A stretch of 64,000 bases of DNA from Bacteroidales bacterium (lineage in GTDB: Bacteria > Bacteroidota > Bacteroidia > Bacteroidales > F082). How positions within the stretch are numbered: the first letter of the stretch is position 1; every line of letters begins with the position of its first letter. Of the stretch, positions 8,568 through 17,394 are shown piece by piece. The stretch spans positions 1 through 64,000 of the forward strand of contig JAEEQP010000007.1 in assembly GCA_016285355.1 (NCBI GenBank), given 5' to 3'. The notes under the pieces are model-generated. The model searched no databases, had not been told where the DNA came from, and was given only the letters and a program-made list of their open reading frames with translations. The translations under genes and the position numbers were made by a program.

Positions 8568-9278
8568 TTAAAAATCCATATTCGATTGCGCCACAATCTG
8601 TTTTGTGTCAGGATTGAAGGCGGTGAGGTTGCCCAAGCCGGGTTTGTCGGTCACAAAGACACCATTGTCCAAGGCGATGAAGTCGTGGTTTTGGTTGTTG
8701 TCGATGACCAAGTTGATGAAGCTGTAGTCGACAGGGATGTGGCCGTGGATGATTTTCTTGCCGTGCGACTTGTCGTAATCCACCTTGAAGTTGCGGGTCC
8801 ACATCATGCTTTTCGTGTCCTCGAAAGGCTTTTCGGCCTTGAAGTTCATGCCGGCGTGGACGAGAATGTATTCTTCCAATTCGATGTAAGGCACGCAGGC
8901 ATTCATCCAGTCGATGTAAAGCTGTGGAATCTCGCGTGGATGCTTCACGTCGAAGCTTTTCAGGGTTTCCTTGGCTCCCACAGCTTCCCATTCCTTCTGT
9001 TCAATATGCTTGCCGCCGAAGAGTTTCTTCTTTTGGTCGGCCTCAAAGGCTTTCACGCACATGTCCTCATGGTTGCCCTTGATGAAATGCACATTGTATT
9101 CCTCTTTTTGCAGGTGCATCATATAGTCAATGACACCCTTAGAATCGGGGCCGCGGTCGATGTAGTCGCCCAAAAAATAGATTTGGTCGTGTTTCGTGAC
9201 CTTGAGCATGTTTTCGAGCAGCACCTTCACCGTTTGGGCGCAGCCGTGAATATCAGGAATGATCCAGCGTTGTGACAT
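8568..9278 (-). CDS. Metallophosphoesterase / serine-threonine protein phosphatase family
   Basis: A 236-residue cytosolic calcineurin-like phosphoesterase. It has the family motifs: DIHG near residue 9 (of GDxHG), GDYIDRGPDSKG (~38), GNHEDM (~70), and later histidines in LVHAGMNF and IIHGHIPVDYS that complete a two-metal site. This set is typical of bacterial PP1-like phosphatases (PrpA/ApaH group), which remove phosphate from proteins or small molecules. The substrate cannot be told from sequence. It follows the acyltransferase gene by 11 bases on the same strand, so the two probably form an operon. Confidence 0.85.
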   Translation of the reverse strand: MSQRWIIPDIHGCAQTVKVLLENMLKVTKHDQIYFLGDYIDRGPDSKGVIDYMMHLQKEEYNVHFIKGNHEDMCVKAFEADQKKKLFGGKHIEQKEWEAVGAKETLKSFDVKHPREIPQLYIDWMNACVPYIELEEYILVHAGMNFKAEKPFEDTKSMMWTRNFKVDYDKSHGKKIIHGHIPVDYSFINLVIDNNQNHDFIALDNGVFVTDKPGLGNLTAFNPDTKQIVAQSNMDF

Positions 9279-9289
9279 GGGATTTGTAT

Positions 9290-10579
9290 TTAAAATAATT
9301 TATTGAGGTTCAATTCATTGTATTGTTTGCGCAGGCGAGTCTTGAACGTCCAGCGCACATCGGAAATCCAGCGGCGGCACAGCTCACAGTAGTCAACAAA
9401 CACCATATAAGAGAAATGGAGCAGCACCGTGCCAGCCAAAGCCCAATACCAGGGCAGATTGCAGAACAGGATGATGGTGCCCACGACGAAAATGATGGGG
9501 AAAAGCACAAGCTCCACACCGAAACTGACGGTATTGTTGAAGGCTTTGTCTTTCAGCTTCCCTTTGATAATCAATGTGGTAAGCCAAACTGGCAGGTTGA
9601 CTACTGCCGAGGCCAAAAAATAAGGCAGACCCACGAGCAGGACGGCAAACTTCCACAAGAAGTTGAGCGAAGGATACTTCCTCGCGGTCGACATGACGGA
9701 AATCTTCTGCCGTTTGCGTTCTCCGGCAAAATCCAACACGCGCTTGAAGAAGTTTTTGGCTTCTTCGGGTTGTTCTTCCCTGAATTTCAATACCTTGTCT
9801 ACGGTGGCACGGTTGCGGAGCATCTTCTGGTAAAGGCCTCCGGCGCGTTTCTCGTTTTTCATCTTCACGATTTCCCAAATGGCGTCATAGTCCTCGTCGT
9901 CGGGGATGAAGGTGAAGAGTTTCGAAATCTCGTCGTAAAGTCGGTCTTTCAGCAGGTTGATGTTGGCGGCCTCGTTTTCCTCGGTGGTGTTCTTGAAAAA
10001 TTCGGTCACGTTGATGGGTTGGCCGAAATTAATCATCGCTGTGCTACGGTAACGGAAATAGTCGCCGTATTCGATGGCGGTAGGGATGATATAGATAGGG
10101 CTCTTGTCTCCGAATTGCTTGTTGGCATCCACGGCAATGTGGAACAGGCCCTTGCCCATGCGCATTAATGAATGTTTGGTGCGGTGGGTGCCTTCGGGGA
10201 AGAGGTAGAGGTCTACATGGTCGTGAATGACATCGACAGCTTTGTTGAGCGAATCGTCGTTTTGGCGCACGGCGGCCACTCCGTTGCGGATGCGGAAGAT
10301 AGGCAGGATGCGCAGGAAATTCAATATCTTGGCAATGGCTGGTTTTTTGAAGATGTCGCCCCGCGCAATGAACACCTTTTTGATGTTGTTTGCCGACAGC
10401 AGCACCAGGGCATCCATCAGCGTATTGCTGTGGTTGACACCGAAAATCACGGCACTGTCTTTCGGGACGTTCTCTTTTCCGTGTATCTCAAATCGGCGGT
10501 ACGACTTGCGTGTGTGCCAGTTCACGTAGGGTAGGAGAAACGAATACCAAAAGTCAGGATCTTGTATTTTTTTTGCCAT
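9290..10579 (-). CDS. PlsC-type 1-acylglycerol-3-phosphate acyltransferase
   Basis: A 429-residue glycerophospholipid acyltransferase. The catalytic NHSNTLMD motif (NHx4D) lies near residue 50 and FPEGT near 130, as in PlsC. The substrate-binding region contains the FIARGDIFKKP stretch. The C-terminal third adds hydrophobic segments (about 310-390), so it is probably a membrane-associated member longer than classical PlsC (~240 residues). The family acylates lysophosphatidate or related lipids; the exact acceptor is uncertain. It lies upstream of the phosphoesterase gene on the same strand. Confidence 0.8.
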   Translation of the reverse strand: MAKKIQDPDFWYSFLLPYVNWHTRKSYRRFEIHGKENVPKDSAVIFGVNHSNTLMDALVLLSANNIKKVFIARGDIFKKPAIAKILNFLRILPIFRIRNGVAAVRQNDDSLNKAVDVIHDHVDLYLFPEGTHRTKHSLMRMGKGLFHIAVDANKQFGDKSPIYIIPTAIEYGDYFRYRSTAMINFGQPINVTEFFKNTTEENEAANINLLKDRLYDEISKLFTFIPDDEDYDAIWEIVKMKNEKRAGGLYQKMLRNRATVDKVLKFREEQPEEAKNFFKRVLDFAGERKRQKISVMSTARKYPSLNFLWKFAVLLVGLPYFLASAVVNLPVWLTTLIIKGKLKDKAFNNTVSFGVELVLFPIIFVVGTIILFCNLPWYWALAGTVLLHFSYMVFVDYCELCRRWISDVRWTFKTRLRKQYNELNLNKLF

Positions 10580-10687
10580 TAGAATCGCGAAAAAGTGGAC
10601 AAAATTACAAATTTAACCCCAATCTTCTCTCTTTTTTCGTTTAAAAAACAAAATTTTGTATTTTTACCGCGCCAAAACAACTGTGTA

Positions 10688-12124
10688 ATGAAGAAAAAAA
10701 CACGCCTTTTTTTAGGGATTATTGTGTCCTTTTGTTTCTTTTTCTCGTGTCAAAACGCTGAGAATCCAAAAGAAAACTTGGGAAACGAACCCGAGGAAGA
10801 ACAGGTGGACACGATAATCGAGGAACCGCAACAGCCGGAAGACACTTTGACGGCGCTGGAGCACATCTATGAGCGAGGTGCATTAGTTGCGGTGACGAAT
10901 TGCAGCGAAATTAATTACAATATGTACAACAGCCATCCTGCGGGTTTCGCGTATGAGATGCTGAAAGGATTTTGCGACTCCCAAGGCCTGAAGCTTGAAA
11001 TGGTGGTGAACGACAACATGGACTTCTGTTTCAATATGCTGGATTCGGGCGAGGTGGATGTGGTGGCTGCTGGTATGGGTCTGTCCAAACATTTGAAAAC
11101 GAAGTATTTGCTGACAGACCCGATTTTTTCCCAGAAAAGTGTTCTCGTGCAAAAGATGTCGACGAAAAACCAGATGCTTCACTCGCCGCTCGATTTAGCT
11201 GGAAAGACCGTTCATGTGACTAAGGGACTTCATACTTGCACCTTGTTGGAACACTTGTCTGAGGAAATCGGCGACACCATTTATGTGGTGGAATGCGATA
11301 CGCTGAATCCGATTGAATTGATGCATTTAGTGAACGAGGGCAAAATTGATTATACGATTGTTGACGAATATATCGCCCGGACGGTTTCCTACAATCTTAA
11401 AAATGTGGATTCGAAGCTCTTTGTCAGCATCGAGCAGCCTATCGGTTGGGTGGTCAGGCAACACGACAATGATTCCTCTTTGCAAATTGCTATCAATGAA
11501 TGGATTGCCAAAGCCAAGCAAAAACAATTGGAAAAAATCATGCTGAGGTATATCAAGAATGGCCGCTACATTTCCTCTCGGCGCGAAGTTTCAAACAAAC
11601 GCTTGACTTCTTTCGATGGCGCAATCAGGAAAACGGCGGACAATATTGGTTGGGACTGGCGCTTGTTGGCCGCTTTGATTTATCAGGAATCACGCTTCAA
11701 GGTCAATCTGGAAAGCCCGAAGGGGGCCTACGGACTGATGCAGCTGATGCCCTCCGTGATGAGAAGATACGGTGTCACTTACAGTTCTTCGCCTGAGGAG
11801 CAGTTGGCGGCAGGCGGCAGGTTGATCACTTTCCTTGACAATAAATTGAAAGACAAGGTTACTGACAGTTTGGAGCGGGTGAAGTTTGTATTGGCCTCCT
11901 ACAACGCAGGTTTGGGTCATGTGTTGGATGCCCAACGGCTTGCCCAAAAATATGGAAAGACGCCTGATTTGTGGGAGGACAACGTGGATTATTTTATCCT
12001 CAATAAGTCGAAATATCTCAAAGACCCTTGCTGCAAAAGCGGTTATCTGAAAGGCAAGGAAACTTACCGTTTTGTTGAGGATATCATGGACAGATACCAA
12101 CATTATCAGGCTTTATTGGAATAA
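10688..12124 (+). CDS. mltF: MltF-type membrane-bound lytic transglycosylase
   Basis: A 478-residue lipoprotein (FFFSC lipobox near residue 20); the start was moved to MKKKTR from a longer reading frame. An extracellular-solute-binding-like domain (~55-300, with VDVVAAGMGLS and YTIVDEYIA) precedes a lytic transglycosylase domain (~310-440). The catalytic glutamate is in YQESRF (E334), followed by GAYGLMQLMPSVM and ASYNAG. This architecture defines MltF, which cleaves peptidoglycan glycan strands at the outer-membrane face. The β-barrel gene follows ten bases later and is probably cotranscribed. Confidence 0.9.
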   Translation: MKKKTRLFLGIIVSFCFFFSCQNAENPKENLGNEPEEEQVDTIIEEPQQPEDTLTALEHIYERGALVAVTNCSEINYNMYNSHPAGFAYEMLKGFCDSQGLKLEMVVNDNMDFCFNMLDSGEVDVVAAGMGLSKHLKTKYLLTDPIFSQKSVLVQKMSTKNQMLHSPLDLAGKTVHVTKGLHTCTLLEHLSEEIGDTIYVVECDTLNPIELMHLVNEGKIDYTIVDEYIARTVSYNLKNVDSKLFVSIEQPIGWVVRQHDNDSSLQIAINEWIAKAKQKQLEKIMLRYIKNGRYISSRREVSNKRLTSFDGAIRKTADNIGWDWRLLAALIYQESRFKVNLESPKGAYGLMQLMPSVMRRYGVTYSSSPEEQLAAGGRLITFLDNKLKDKVTDSLERVKFVLASYNAGLGHVLDAQRLAQKYGKTPDLWEDNVDYFILNKSKYLKDPCCKSGYLKGKETYRFVEDIMDRYQHYQALLE

Positions 12125-12134
12125 TTAATTTGTC

Positions 12135-12785
12135 ATGAAAAAGTTATTTTTCTCTATGGCTTTTATCGTTTTGGCGATTTTTTGTGCCAAAACTGCTGTC
12201 GCCCAATCGTTTAACGCGGGACTGATTGTCGGCCCAACTTTTTGTCAGGTGGACGGCGACCACTATGCGGGTTACCATCAGTTGGGCTTTACCGCGGGGG
12301 CATATGTCAACTTGCCTTTGGATGACTATTTTTCGGCCCAGATGGAATTGAAGTATTCGCTTCTCGGAGCGCATTCGTCTGACAAAGAGGTGAATGAGTA
12401 TTATTATACCCCTTATAGTTTGCGCTTGCATTACGCTGAGATTCCTTTGATGTTGCGCTGCAACTTGGGTATGTTTCGCGTGGGTGGTCGCCGTCTGGAT
12501 TACATCACGTTGGAAGCGGGAGCCAGCCTCGATTTTCGTTTGAAAGCCACCGAGGATGCCGATGCTGATTTTCAGGTGACCACCAGCCGTTGGAATTTCT
12601 TCTCAGCCACGGCCAATGCGGGCTTGCATTTTGCTTTCAATGAGCATTGGGGCGTGGGGGCGCGGTTCATGTATTCCGTGGTGCCGATTCGCTTCACAGG
12701 CAATCCGGGCTGGTTCTATAATCAGTATTATAATAAGGTGATTCTGCTCACTTTGACCTACAATATCAACTCTCCCTTGAGATAA
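12135..12785 (+). CDS. Outer-membrane β-barrel protein (PorT-like family)
   Basis: A 216-residue protein with a signal peptide ending in TAVAQ. The mature part alternates β-strands typical of the outer-membrane β-barrel domain (PF13568-like): AGLIVGPTF, MELKYSLLGAH, YAEIPLMLRCNLG, WGVGARFMYSVVPI. It likely forms a small barrel in the outer membrane; substrate unknown. It starts 10 bases after the mltF stop. Its 3' end overlaps the convergent queG gene by 20 bases. Confidence 0.75.
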   Translation: MKKLFFSMAFIVLAIFCAKTAVAQSFNAGLIVGPTFCQVDGDHYAGYHQLGFTAGAYVNLPLDDYFSAQMELKYSLLGAHSSDKEVNEYYYTPYSLRLHYAEIPLMLRCNLGMFRVGGRRLDYITLEAGASLDFRLKATEDADADFQVTTSRWNFFSATANAGLHFAFNEHWGVGARFMYSVVPIRFTGNPGWFYNQYYNKVILLTLTYNINSPLR

Positions 12786-13689
12786 AGTCAATGTTCCGTT
12801 TCAGGCCTTCGTATCCGGCACGTTGCATGGCGGAGTGCTTGAATAATGCCTCAAACTCAGTTTTAGTGAGGTTTTTCCAGTCGTTTTCTTTCATGCTCAA
12901 AAGTTGTTCCAAAGGTTGGAACTCAGGCTCCAGATTGGGTAGTGCGAAACGGTTATAAGGACACACATCTTGGCAGATGTCACAACCATACATCCAACCT
13001 TTGAAAGTCTCAGGGTCAAGACCTTCAAGGCTACCTTTGTATTCGATGGTCAAGTAGGAGATGCATTTTCGCGCATCAATGTGAAAAGGAGACTCCAAAG
13101 CCCCTGTGGGACAGGCATCAAGGCATTTGGTGCAGCGACCGCAATGGTTGGTCATGACTTGGCCAGTTTCGTTTAAGTCTAAAGGTAAAAACAAATGGCC
13201 AATGAAGAAAAACGAGCCTTTTTTAGGATGGATTAATGTGGTGTTTTTTCCAATGAAACCCAATCCGCACCGCACCGCCCAAGCACGGTCAAGCACTGGA
13301 GCCGAATCGACAAAAATGCGGGTGCCTTCCAACTTTCCTGTTTGTGTCTCAATGCGTTCTAAAAGCTGCCGCATCTTGCGTTTCAGCACGTCGTGGTAGT
13401 CAGCACCGTAGGCGTATTTGGCGATTTTGAAATGCTTGCCATCACCGATTTGTTGCTTCGGGAAATAGTTGTAAAGTACGGTGACAATGGACTTTGTGCC
13501 TTCCACCAAGAGGCGAGGGTCGTAGCGTTTTTCCTTGTTGCGGGTCAGGTAGCCCATTTCGCCCTCATGCCCGATTTCGAGCCATTGCTCCATGTGCGCC
13601 GACTCTTCTTCCAAAACCGTCGCATTGGCAATACCGCAAGCATCGAAGCCCAACCGCTTGGCTTCCTCGATGATCCATTTGGAGACCAT
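12766..13689 (-). CDS. queG: Epoxyqueuosine reductase QueG
   Basis: Catalyses the last step of queuosine synthesis in tRNA, reducing epoxyqueuosine to queuosine with cobalamin and iron-sulfur clusters. The 307 residues include GLGFIGKNTTLIH and two [4Fe-4S] motifs, CGRCTKCLDACPTGA and CDICQDVCPYN. The start at 13689 (MVSKWIIEEAKR) is preferred; the longer reading frame enters the upstream gene. Its ATG shares one base with that gene's stop (TGATG), so translation is coupled. queA, which makes the epoxyqueuosine precursor, lies at 44382-45431. Confidence 0.93.
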   Translation of the reverse strand: MVSKWIIEEAKRLGFDACGIANATVLEEESAHMEQWLEIGHEGEMGYLTRNKEKRYDPRLLVEGTKSIVTVLYNYFPKQQIGDGKHFKIAKYAYGADYHDVLKRKMRQLLERIETQTGKLEGTRIFVDSAPVLDRAWAVRCGLGFIGKNTTLIHPKKGSFFFIGHLFLPLDLNETGQVMTNHCGRCTKCLDACPTGALESPFHIDARKCISYLTIEYKGSLEGLDPETFKGWMYGCDICQDVCPYNRFALPNLEPEFQPLEQLLSMKENDWKNLTKTEFEALFKHSAMQRAGYEGLKRNIDFISRES

Positions 13690-14384
13690 CAGAACGGTGC
13701 AAAACTCAAACCCACCGACAGCGGATGAAATACCGGCGCATTGTGACCGACTGAAAACACAGGCGAGAACTGATAGGAGGCAAAAGCGCTCAGCCACTTC
13801 CAGCCCACACGCAAGGTTGCCGAATAAGCCAAACGCTCCACATTGCTGATGTAGCAAAGCTTCTCCTGGACCATGACACCGCTACCGTCGGTCAACGTGC
13901 CTTCTTCATCATCAGGGCCGACAAATTTGGTCTTCGTGGCAATCATGATCCCGACTTTGAAGCCCACGCCAATCTTCACGGCATCCTTGATGCGGAAACG
14001 CAACTCCAACGGAATCTCGCCGTAGGTCGGGTTGACTTTAAAACGCTTGAAGTTTTCCACGTCGCGGTAATCTTTGTATTCGAGGTCGCCGTTCGTGTAA
14101 GGGTTCAGGATGCGTGTGTAGGAGAAATAGTTGTGCGACGACATTCCTGCACCGATGGACACCGTATGTTTTTTGCTTTCGCCCAAGGGGAAATTGTAGG
14201 TCAGGGCAAAGCTGACACCTTGGTTGAAGCCACGCGGGTCCCAGTTGTCGCTCGGGGCGAGTTGGAAATCGCTGAACAGGTCGAAGCCGAAGGTGAATTT
14301 CTTGTCGGTCTTGTTGGCGATAAGTTGTGCGAAGGATGTCGCCGAAATGACTAATGCGATAAGGGTGAAAAGTGCTTTCTTCAT
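13689..14384 (-). CDS. Outer-membrane β-barrel protein
   Basis: A 231-residue exported protein with signal MKKALFTLIALVISATSFAQ. The mature part has repeated amphipathic β-strands (FGFDLFSDFQLA, VSIGAGMSSHNYFSY, IPLELRFRIKDAVKIGVGF, LRVGWKWLSAFASYQFS) and ends in aromatic GLSFAPF, consistent with a small outer-membrane barrel. The closest domain type is the PF13568-like family. It is translationally coupled to queG, though no functional link is known. Confidence 0.7.
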   Translation of the reverse strand: MKKALFTLIALVISATSFAQLIANKTDKKFTFGFDLFSDFQLAPSDNWDPRGFNQGVSFALTYNFPLGESKKHTVSIGAGMSSHNYFSYTRILNPYTNGDLEYKDYRDVENFKRFKVNPTYGEIPLELRFRIKDAVKIGVGFKVGIMIATKTKFVGPDDEEGTLTDGSGVMVQEKLCYISNVERLAYSATLRVGWKWLSAFASYQFSPVFSVGHNAPVFHPLSVGLSFAPF

Positions 14385-14421
14385 TGATTATCTTGATTTA
14401 TTTGTTGACTATAAAAAGGCT

Positions 14422-14472
14422 CTTCGACAAGCTCAAGGACCGTAAAAGCTAAGGTTGCTGAGCCTGTCGAAG
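14422..14472. repeat. Palindromic repeat of the CTTCGACAGGCTCAG family
   Basis: Left arm CTTCGACAAGCTCAAGGACC (14422-14441) is the imperfect reverse complement of GGTTGCTGAGCCTGTCGAAG (14453-14472). The family occurs at seven other places in the window, several inside genes. Confidence 0.85.
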
Positions 14473-14480
14473 CACCGACT

Positions 14481-14930
14481 TTATTTCATTTCCAATTCCT
14501 CCATGATGGCCGTGCGCTCGTCCAAAAGGCGGTTGATGTCTTCGTCAGAGAGGTCGGGCTGGCGCAATTGGTCGTCGATGGCGGCCAAGTGAGCTTCTAA
14601 ATTCTCGGTGGTGCCAGGAATTTCGGTCAGTTGCTTCTCCTTGTTGACAGGGGGCTCTTGTGGCACAGTCGGGGTTTGTGGCATGTCGCCAGTGAAATTC
14701 TTCAGTTGTCCCATCACCATGCCCACCATCTGTTTCGTAAAGGGGTCAAGTTTATAGATTTCGACCTTCATGTCGTTTTTCAGTTCGTCGAAGTCTTCGA
14801 GAAACATCTTCAGTTGTTCCTTCTGTTCCTCGTTGATGCCCGGAATGGCGTCAAGGTCTTGGTTTTCCATCATTTTCTTGAACATGTTCAAGAGGTCGTC
14901 GAGTCCGTTATTGAGGTTGTTTTCGTCCAT
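14481..14930 (-). CDS. Hypothetical acidic helical protein
   Basis: A 149-residue soluble acidic protein starting MDENNLNNGLDDLLNMFKKM. Most of it is predicted helix with heptad-like spacing (EEQKEQLKMFLEDFDELKND, then LAAIDDQLRQPDLSDEDINR). A Pro/Thr-rich linker (PQTPTVPQEPP) separates two helical parts. No signal, membrane segment or catalytic motif. I do not recognise the family. It is a lone minus-strand gene between two repeats. Confidence 0.55.
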   Translation of the reverse strand: MDENNLNNGLDDLLNMFKKMMENQDLDAIPGINEEQKEQLKMFLEDFDELKNDMKVEIYKLDPFTKQMVGMVMGQLKNFTGDMPQTPTVPQEPPVNKEKQLTEIPGTTENLEAHLAAIDDQLRQPDLSDEDINRLLDERTAIMEELEMK

Positions 14931-14951
14931 TTGTTCGTTTATTTGTTCGTA

Positions 14952-14974
14952 GGGGCGAACCTACGTGTTCGCCC
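14952..14974. repeat. Short dispersed hairpin (GGGCGAAC/GTTCGCCC)
   Basis: GGGGCGAAC and GTTCGCCC flank CTACGT in the gap between the acidic hypothetical gene and the enoyl-CoA hydratase. It resembles intergenic hairpins common in Bacteroidota. No gene is seen in 14931-15080. Confidence 0.6.
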
Positions 14975-15080
14975 TCCCTATCCAAAATCGTTCCGTTTGC
15001 AAATAAACGGAAAAAATGCGTACCGATTGCGACAAATTGGCAAATTTTTGCGAATATTGCAGTTTCAAAAGCATATAACC

Positions 15081-15872
15081 ATGGATTTTAAAACGATAAA
15101 AGTACAATTGGGTGAGAGTATGGCATGGGTCAACCTTGATCGTCCTGAGGTGCGTAACGCGCTGAATGCCGAACTGATACATGAATTGACCGAGGTTTTC
15201 GATTGGCTCAACAGCCGCGATGATATCCGTGTTATCATCCTGAAAGGCAACGGAAAAGCTTTTTGTGCCGGTGCCGATTTGGCCTACATGAAAGAGATGG
15301 CGAACTTCAGCTACAACCAAAATATCGCTGATGCCGAAAAACTTTCCAAGCTGTTTCAAACCATTTATTTCTGTGACAAGGCTGTTATTGTTGATGTGCA
15401 TGGTGCCTGCATCGGTGGGGCCAATGGTATCATCGCCGCCGCCGACATCGTAATTGCCGAAAAAGACACCAAGTTTGCCTTTTCCGAGGTGCGTCTGGGC
15501 ATCACGCCGGCCACCATCTCACCTTTTGTGGTGAGCAAAATCGGTAATACTGCTGCTAAGGAACTGATGCTTACAGGTCGCCGTTTCACTGCCGAAGAAG
15601 CCAAGGAATTCCGTTTGGTGAATGTCGTCGTCGATGAAGCCAAGATGATTGACACGGAACGCCAATACATCGAACATTTCCTTCAAGCTTCACCCGATGC
15701 CATCGCCGAATGCAAGAACCTGCTCCGCATGGTGACTGGCACCGACGACCGTTACAATCCCATTTTCACGCAAACCTCAGTGGCCATCGCCAACCAGCGT
15801 ATTTCCAAGGCCGGACAAGAGGGGATGAAGGCGTTTTTTGAGAAACGGAAACCGGAATGGAATCAAAAATAG
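15081..15872 (+). CDS. Enoyl-CoA hydratase/isomerase (possible methylglutaconyl-CoA hydratase)
   Basis: A 263-residue crotonase-family enzyme. It has VILKGNGKAFCAGADLAYMK (oxyanion-hole region, ~50-70), IGGANGIIAAADIVIA (~110) and FSEVRLGITPATISPFV (~135), the last with the catalytic Glu. Crotonases hydrate or isomerise enoyl-CoA thioesters. The methylcrotonyl-CoA carboxylase-like subunit at 29898-31505 makes methylglutaconyl-CoA hydratase of leucine breakdown a plausible but unproven role. The reading frame opens 450 bases earlier, but homology starts at this ATG. Its stop codon runs directly into the 53-bp hairpin repeat. Confidence 0.85.
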   Translation: MDFKTIKVQLGESMAWVNLDRPEVRNALNAELIHELTEVFDWLNSRDDIRVIILKGNGKAFCAGADLAYMKEMANFSYNQNIADAEKLSKLFQTIYFCDKAVIVDVHGACIGGANGIIAAADIVIAEKDTKFAFSEVRLGITPATISPFVVSKIGNTAAKELMLTGRRFTAEEAKEFRLVNVVVDEAKMIDTERQYIEHFLQASPDAIAECKNLLRMVTGTDDRYNPIFTQTSVAIANQRISKAGQEGMKAFFEKRKPEWNQK

Positions 15873-15924
15873 TGCTTCAACTCAGCGGAATCTATCAAAA
15901 AAAAGCACTTTCCGCAGAGTTAAA
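15872..15924. repeat. 53-bp hairpin element, copy 1
   Basis: Arms TTCAACTCAGCGGAA and TTCCGCAGAGTTAAA surround an A-rich loop ending in GCAC. It matches the copy at 17395-17447 at 50 of 53 positions in the same orientation. The two copies bracket the DUF234 ATPase. Its first base is the last base of the hydratase stop codon. Confidence 0.9.
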
Positions 15925-15942
15925 TGGGTGTTTTTTGAGAAA

Positions 15943-17358
15943 TTATGGCTTGAATAAATCCTCTAAAGTAATGATATTCTGAAAGATGCTTGAATGTTCG
16001 TTTTTCTTCAAACCTTTGGCTGAAATCAGCACCAAATGAATGGCTTTGTCGGTGTGGGTTTCTTCAGAAAGGCGGGCAATTCTCGTTTCCAAATCAGTCT
16101 CATCGTCGCCGTTTACAATGTAGGGTTCTTTCGTGAACTTAATTTCGCAAAGGTCGATGATGCCATCGGTGCGGTCGATGACCAAATCGACTTGTGCACC
16201 ACTTTGCGATGTTTTGCTCGGAGTTCGCCACGAATAGAAGGCGGTTGAAATGCCCGAAATGCCCAAGGCCTGCAAAATTTGTTCCTCATGCGCGAAACAT
16301 ACCCGCTCAAAAGCCAATCCGCACCAATTGTAATACATCGGCGAGTTTTGGCTCTCCGACCAGAAATGTTTGTCGGCGCGGATGTTTTCGGAAACAAATC
16401 GGAAATAGAACAAAGTATAAGGGTCAATCAGTTGAAAAACAGCGTTTTTCTTCTTGAATCCGATACTGTTGTATTTCCTGATGAAGCCGCAATACTCAAG
16501 TTCGGTAAGGATTTTGGTGAGTTTGCCGTTATCGTCCATGCCTTCTTCAATCAGTTCCTCTCGGGTCATGCCAGCCTTCTTTTTTCCGAGGATGGTGATA
16601 GCTTGGATGTAGGCTTCGGGATTCTTGAACAGCGAAGCATAGAGTGCGTCGAATTCGTTGTAAAGTTCGCCGTTAGGGTTGAACATCAGATCGTCGATGT
16701 TCTGTGCGAGGCTTTTTTGTCTATCTAAAAACGACCAATAATAAGGGATGCCTCCCATAACCATATAAGCCTCAGCGATTTGCCGACGACTCATGCCCAA
16801 TTTGAAGGCTTTGGCATACCGTTCGCATTCCGCAAGGGTGAACGGCTGGATGAGAATCTTGGCGGTGACGCGCCCTCTGAGTCCACCGTGGTCTTTGATG
16901 AGTTTGTTGATAATCCAAGAAGTAGCTGAGCCACAAACGATTAAAAGGATGTCTTTCCGTCCCGAGGCCCAACCGTTCCAGAAATGTTCCAAAGCAGGGA
17001 TAAAGCCTGAATGTAGGGTGTCCATCCAAGGCATTTCGTCAATGAAAATGACTTTTTTCTTCTCTTCAGAGGTCTTGACGAGGTCTTTGAGCATGTCAAA
17101 TGCATCAAGCCAGTTTTTGGGCAGTTTCGGTTTGGCCATGCCTGCGTCATGAAGCGATGATTTCCATGCGGCCAATTGTCCTTTCATGTCGGTGTGGGCC
17201 AAACCAGCGTGCTCAAAGGTGAATTTGTAGCCAAAAGTTTCCCTGACAAAGAATGTTTTACCGACACGTCTTCGCCCATAAACAGTCACAAATTGCGAAT
17301 ATTCAGACTGATACGCCCGAATTATTTTCTCCTTTTCCTTGTTTCTCCCGATAATCAT
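15943..17358 (-). CDS. AAA-type ATPase with DUF234 (PD-(D/E)XK-like) domain
   Basis: A 471-residue paralogue of the 3213-4646 protein. Walker A is GRRRVGKT near residue 28, Walker B is KKVIFIDEMPW, and CGSATSWI follows. The C-terminal AQVDLVIDRTDGIIDLCEIK carries the PD-(D/E)XK-like pattern. MIIGRNKEKEKII (17358) was chosen as the start because this is where the family normally begins; the longer frame adds 15 residues reading through the promoter. The gene sits between two direct 53-bp hairpin copies and separates two unrelated housekeeping genes, so it looks like an inserted unit. Confidence 0.85.
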   Translation of the reverse strand: MIIGRNKEKEKIIRAYQSEYSQFVTVYGRRRVGKTFFVRETFGYKFTFEHAGLAHTDMKGQLAAWKSSLHDAGMAKPKLPKNWLDAFDMLKDLVKTSEEKKKVIFIDEMPWMDTLHSGFIPALEHFWNGWASGRKDILLIVCGSATSWIINKLIKDHGGLRGRVTAKILIQPFTLAECERYAKAFKLGMSRRQIAEAYMVMGGIPYYWSFLDRQKSLAQNIDDLMFNPNGELYNEFDALYASLFKNPEAYIQAITILGKKKAGMTREELIEEGMDDNGKLTKILTELEYCGFIRKYNSIGFKKKNAVFQLIDPYTLFYFRFVSENIRADKHFWSESQNSPMYYNWCGLAFERVCFAHEEQILQALGISGISTAFYSWRTPSKTSQSGAQVDLVIDRTDGIIDLCEIKFTKEPYIVNGDDETDLETRIARLSEETHTDKAIHLVLISAKGLKKNEHSSIFQNIITLEDLFKP

Positions 17359-17377
17359 TTGTATGCTTTTTGTGCCT

Positions 17378-17386
17378 GCAAAAATA
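17378..17386 (-). promoter_or_regulatory. -7 promoter element for the second DUF234 ATPase
   Basis: TATTTTTGC on the minus strand, 19 bases before the ATG at 17358. The hairpin copy at 17395 occupies the region where a -33 element would be. Confidence 0.5.
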
Positions 17387-17394
17387 ATAAAAAG

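Noticed and set aside
8484..9275. Long plus-strand reading frame of 263 codons
   Set aside because: It is antisense to the metallophosphoesterase gene, which has all catalytic motifs; the plus-strand product has no domain.
14631..15080. 450-base upstream extension of the enoyl-CoA hydratase frame
   Set aside because: It runs antisense through the acidic hypothetical gene and a repeat, and crotonase homology begins at the ATG at 15081.
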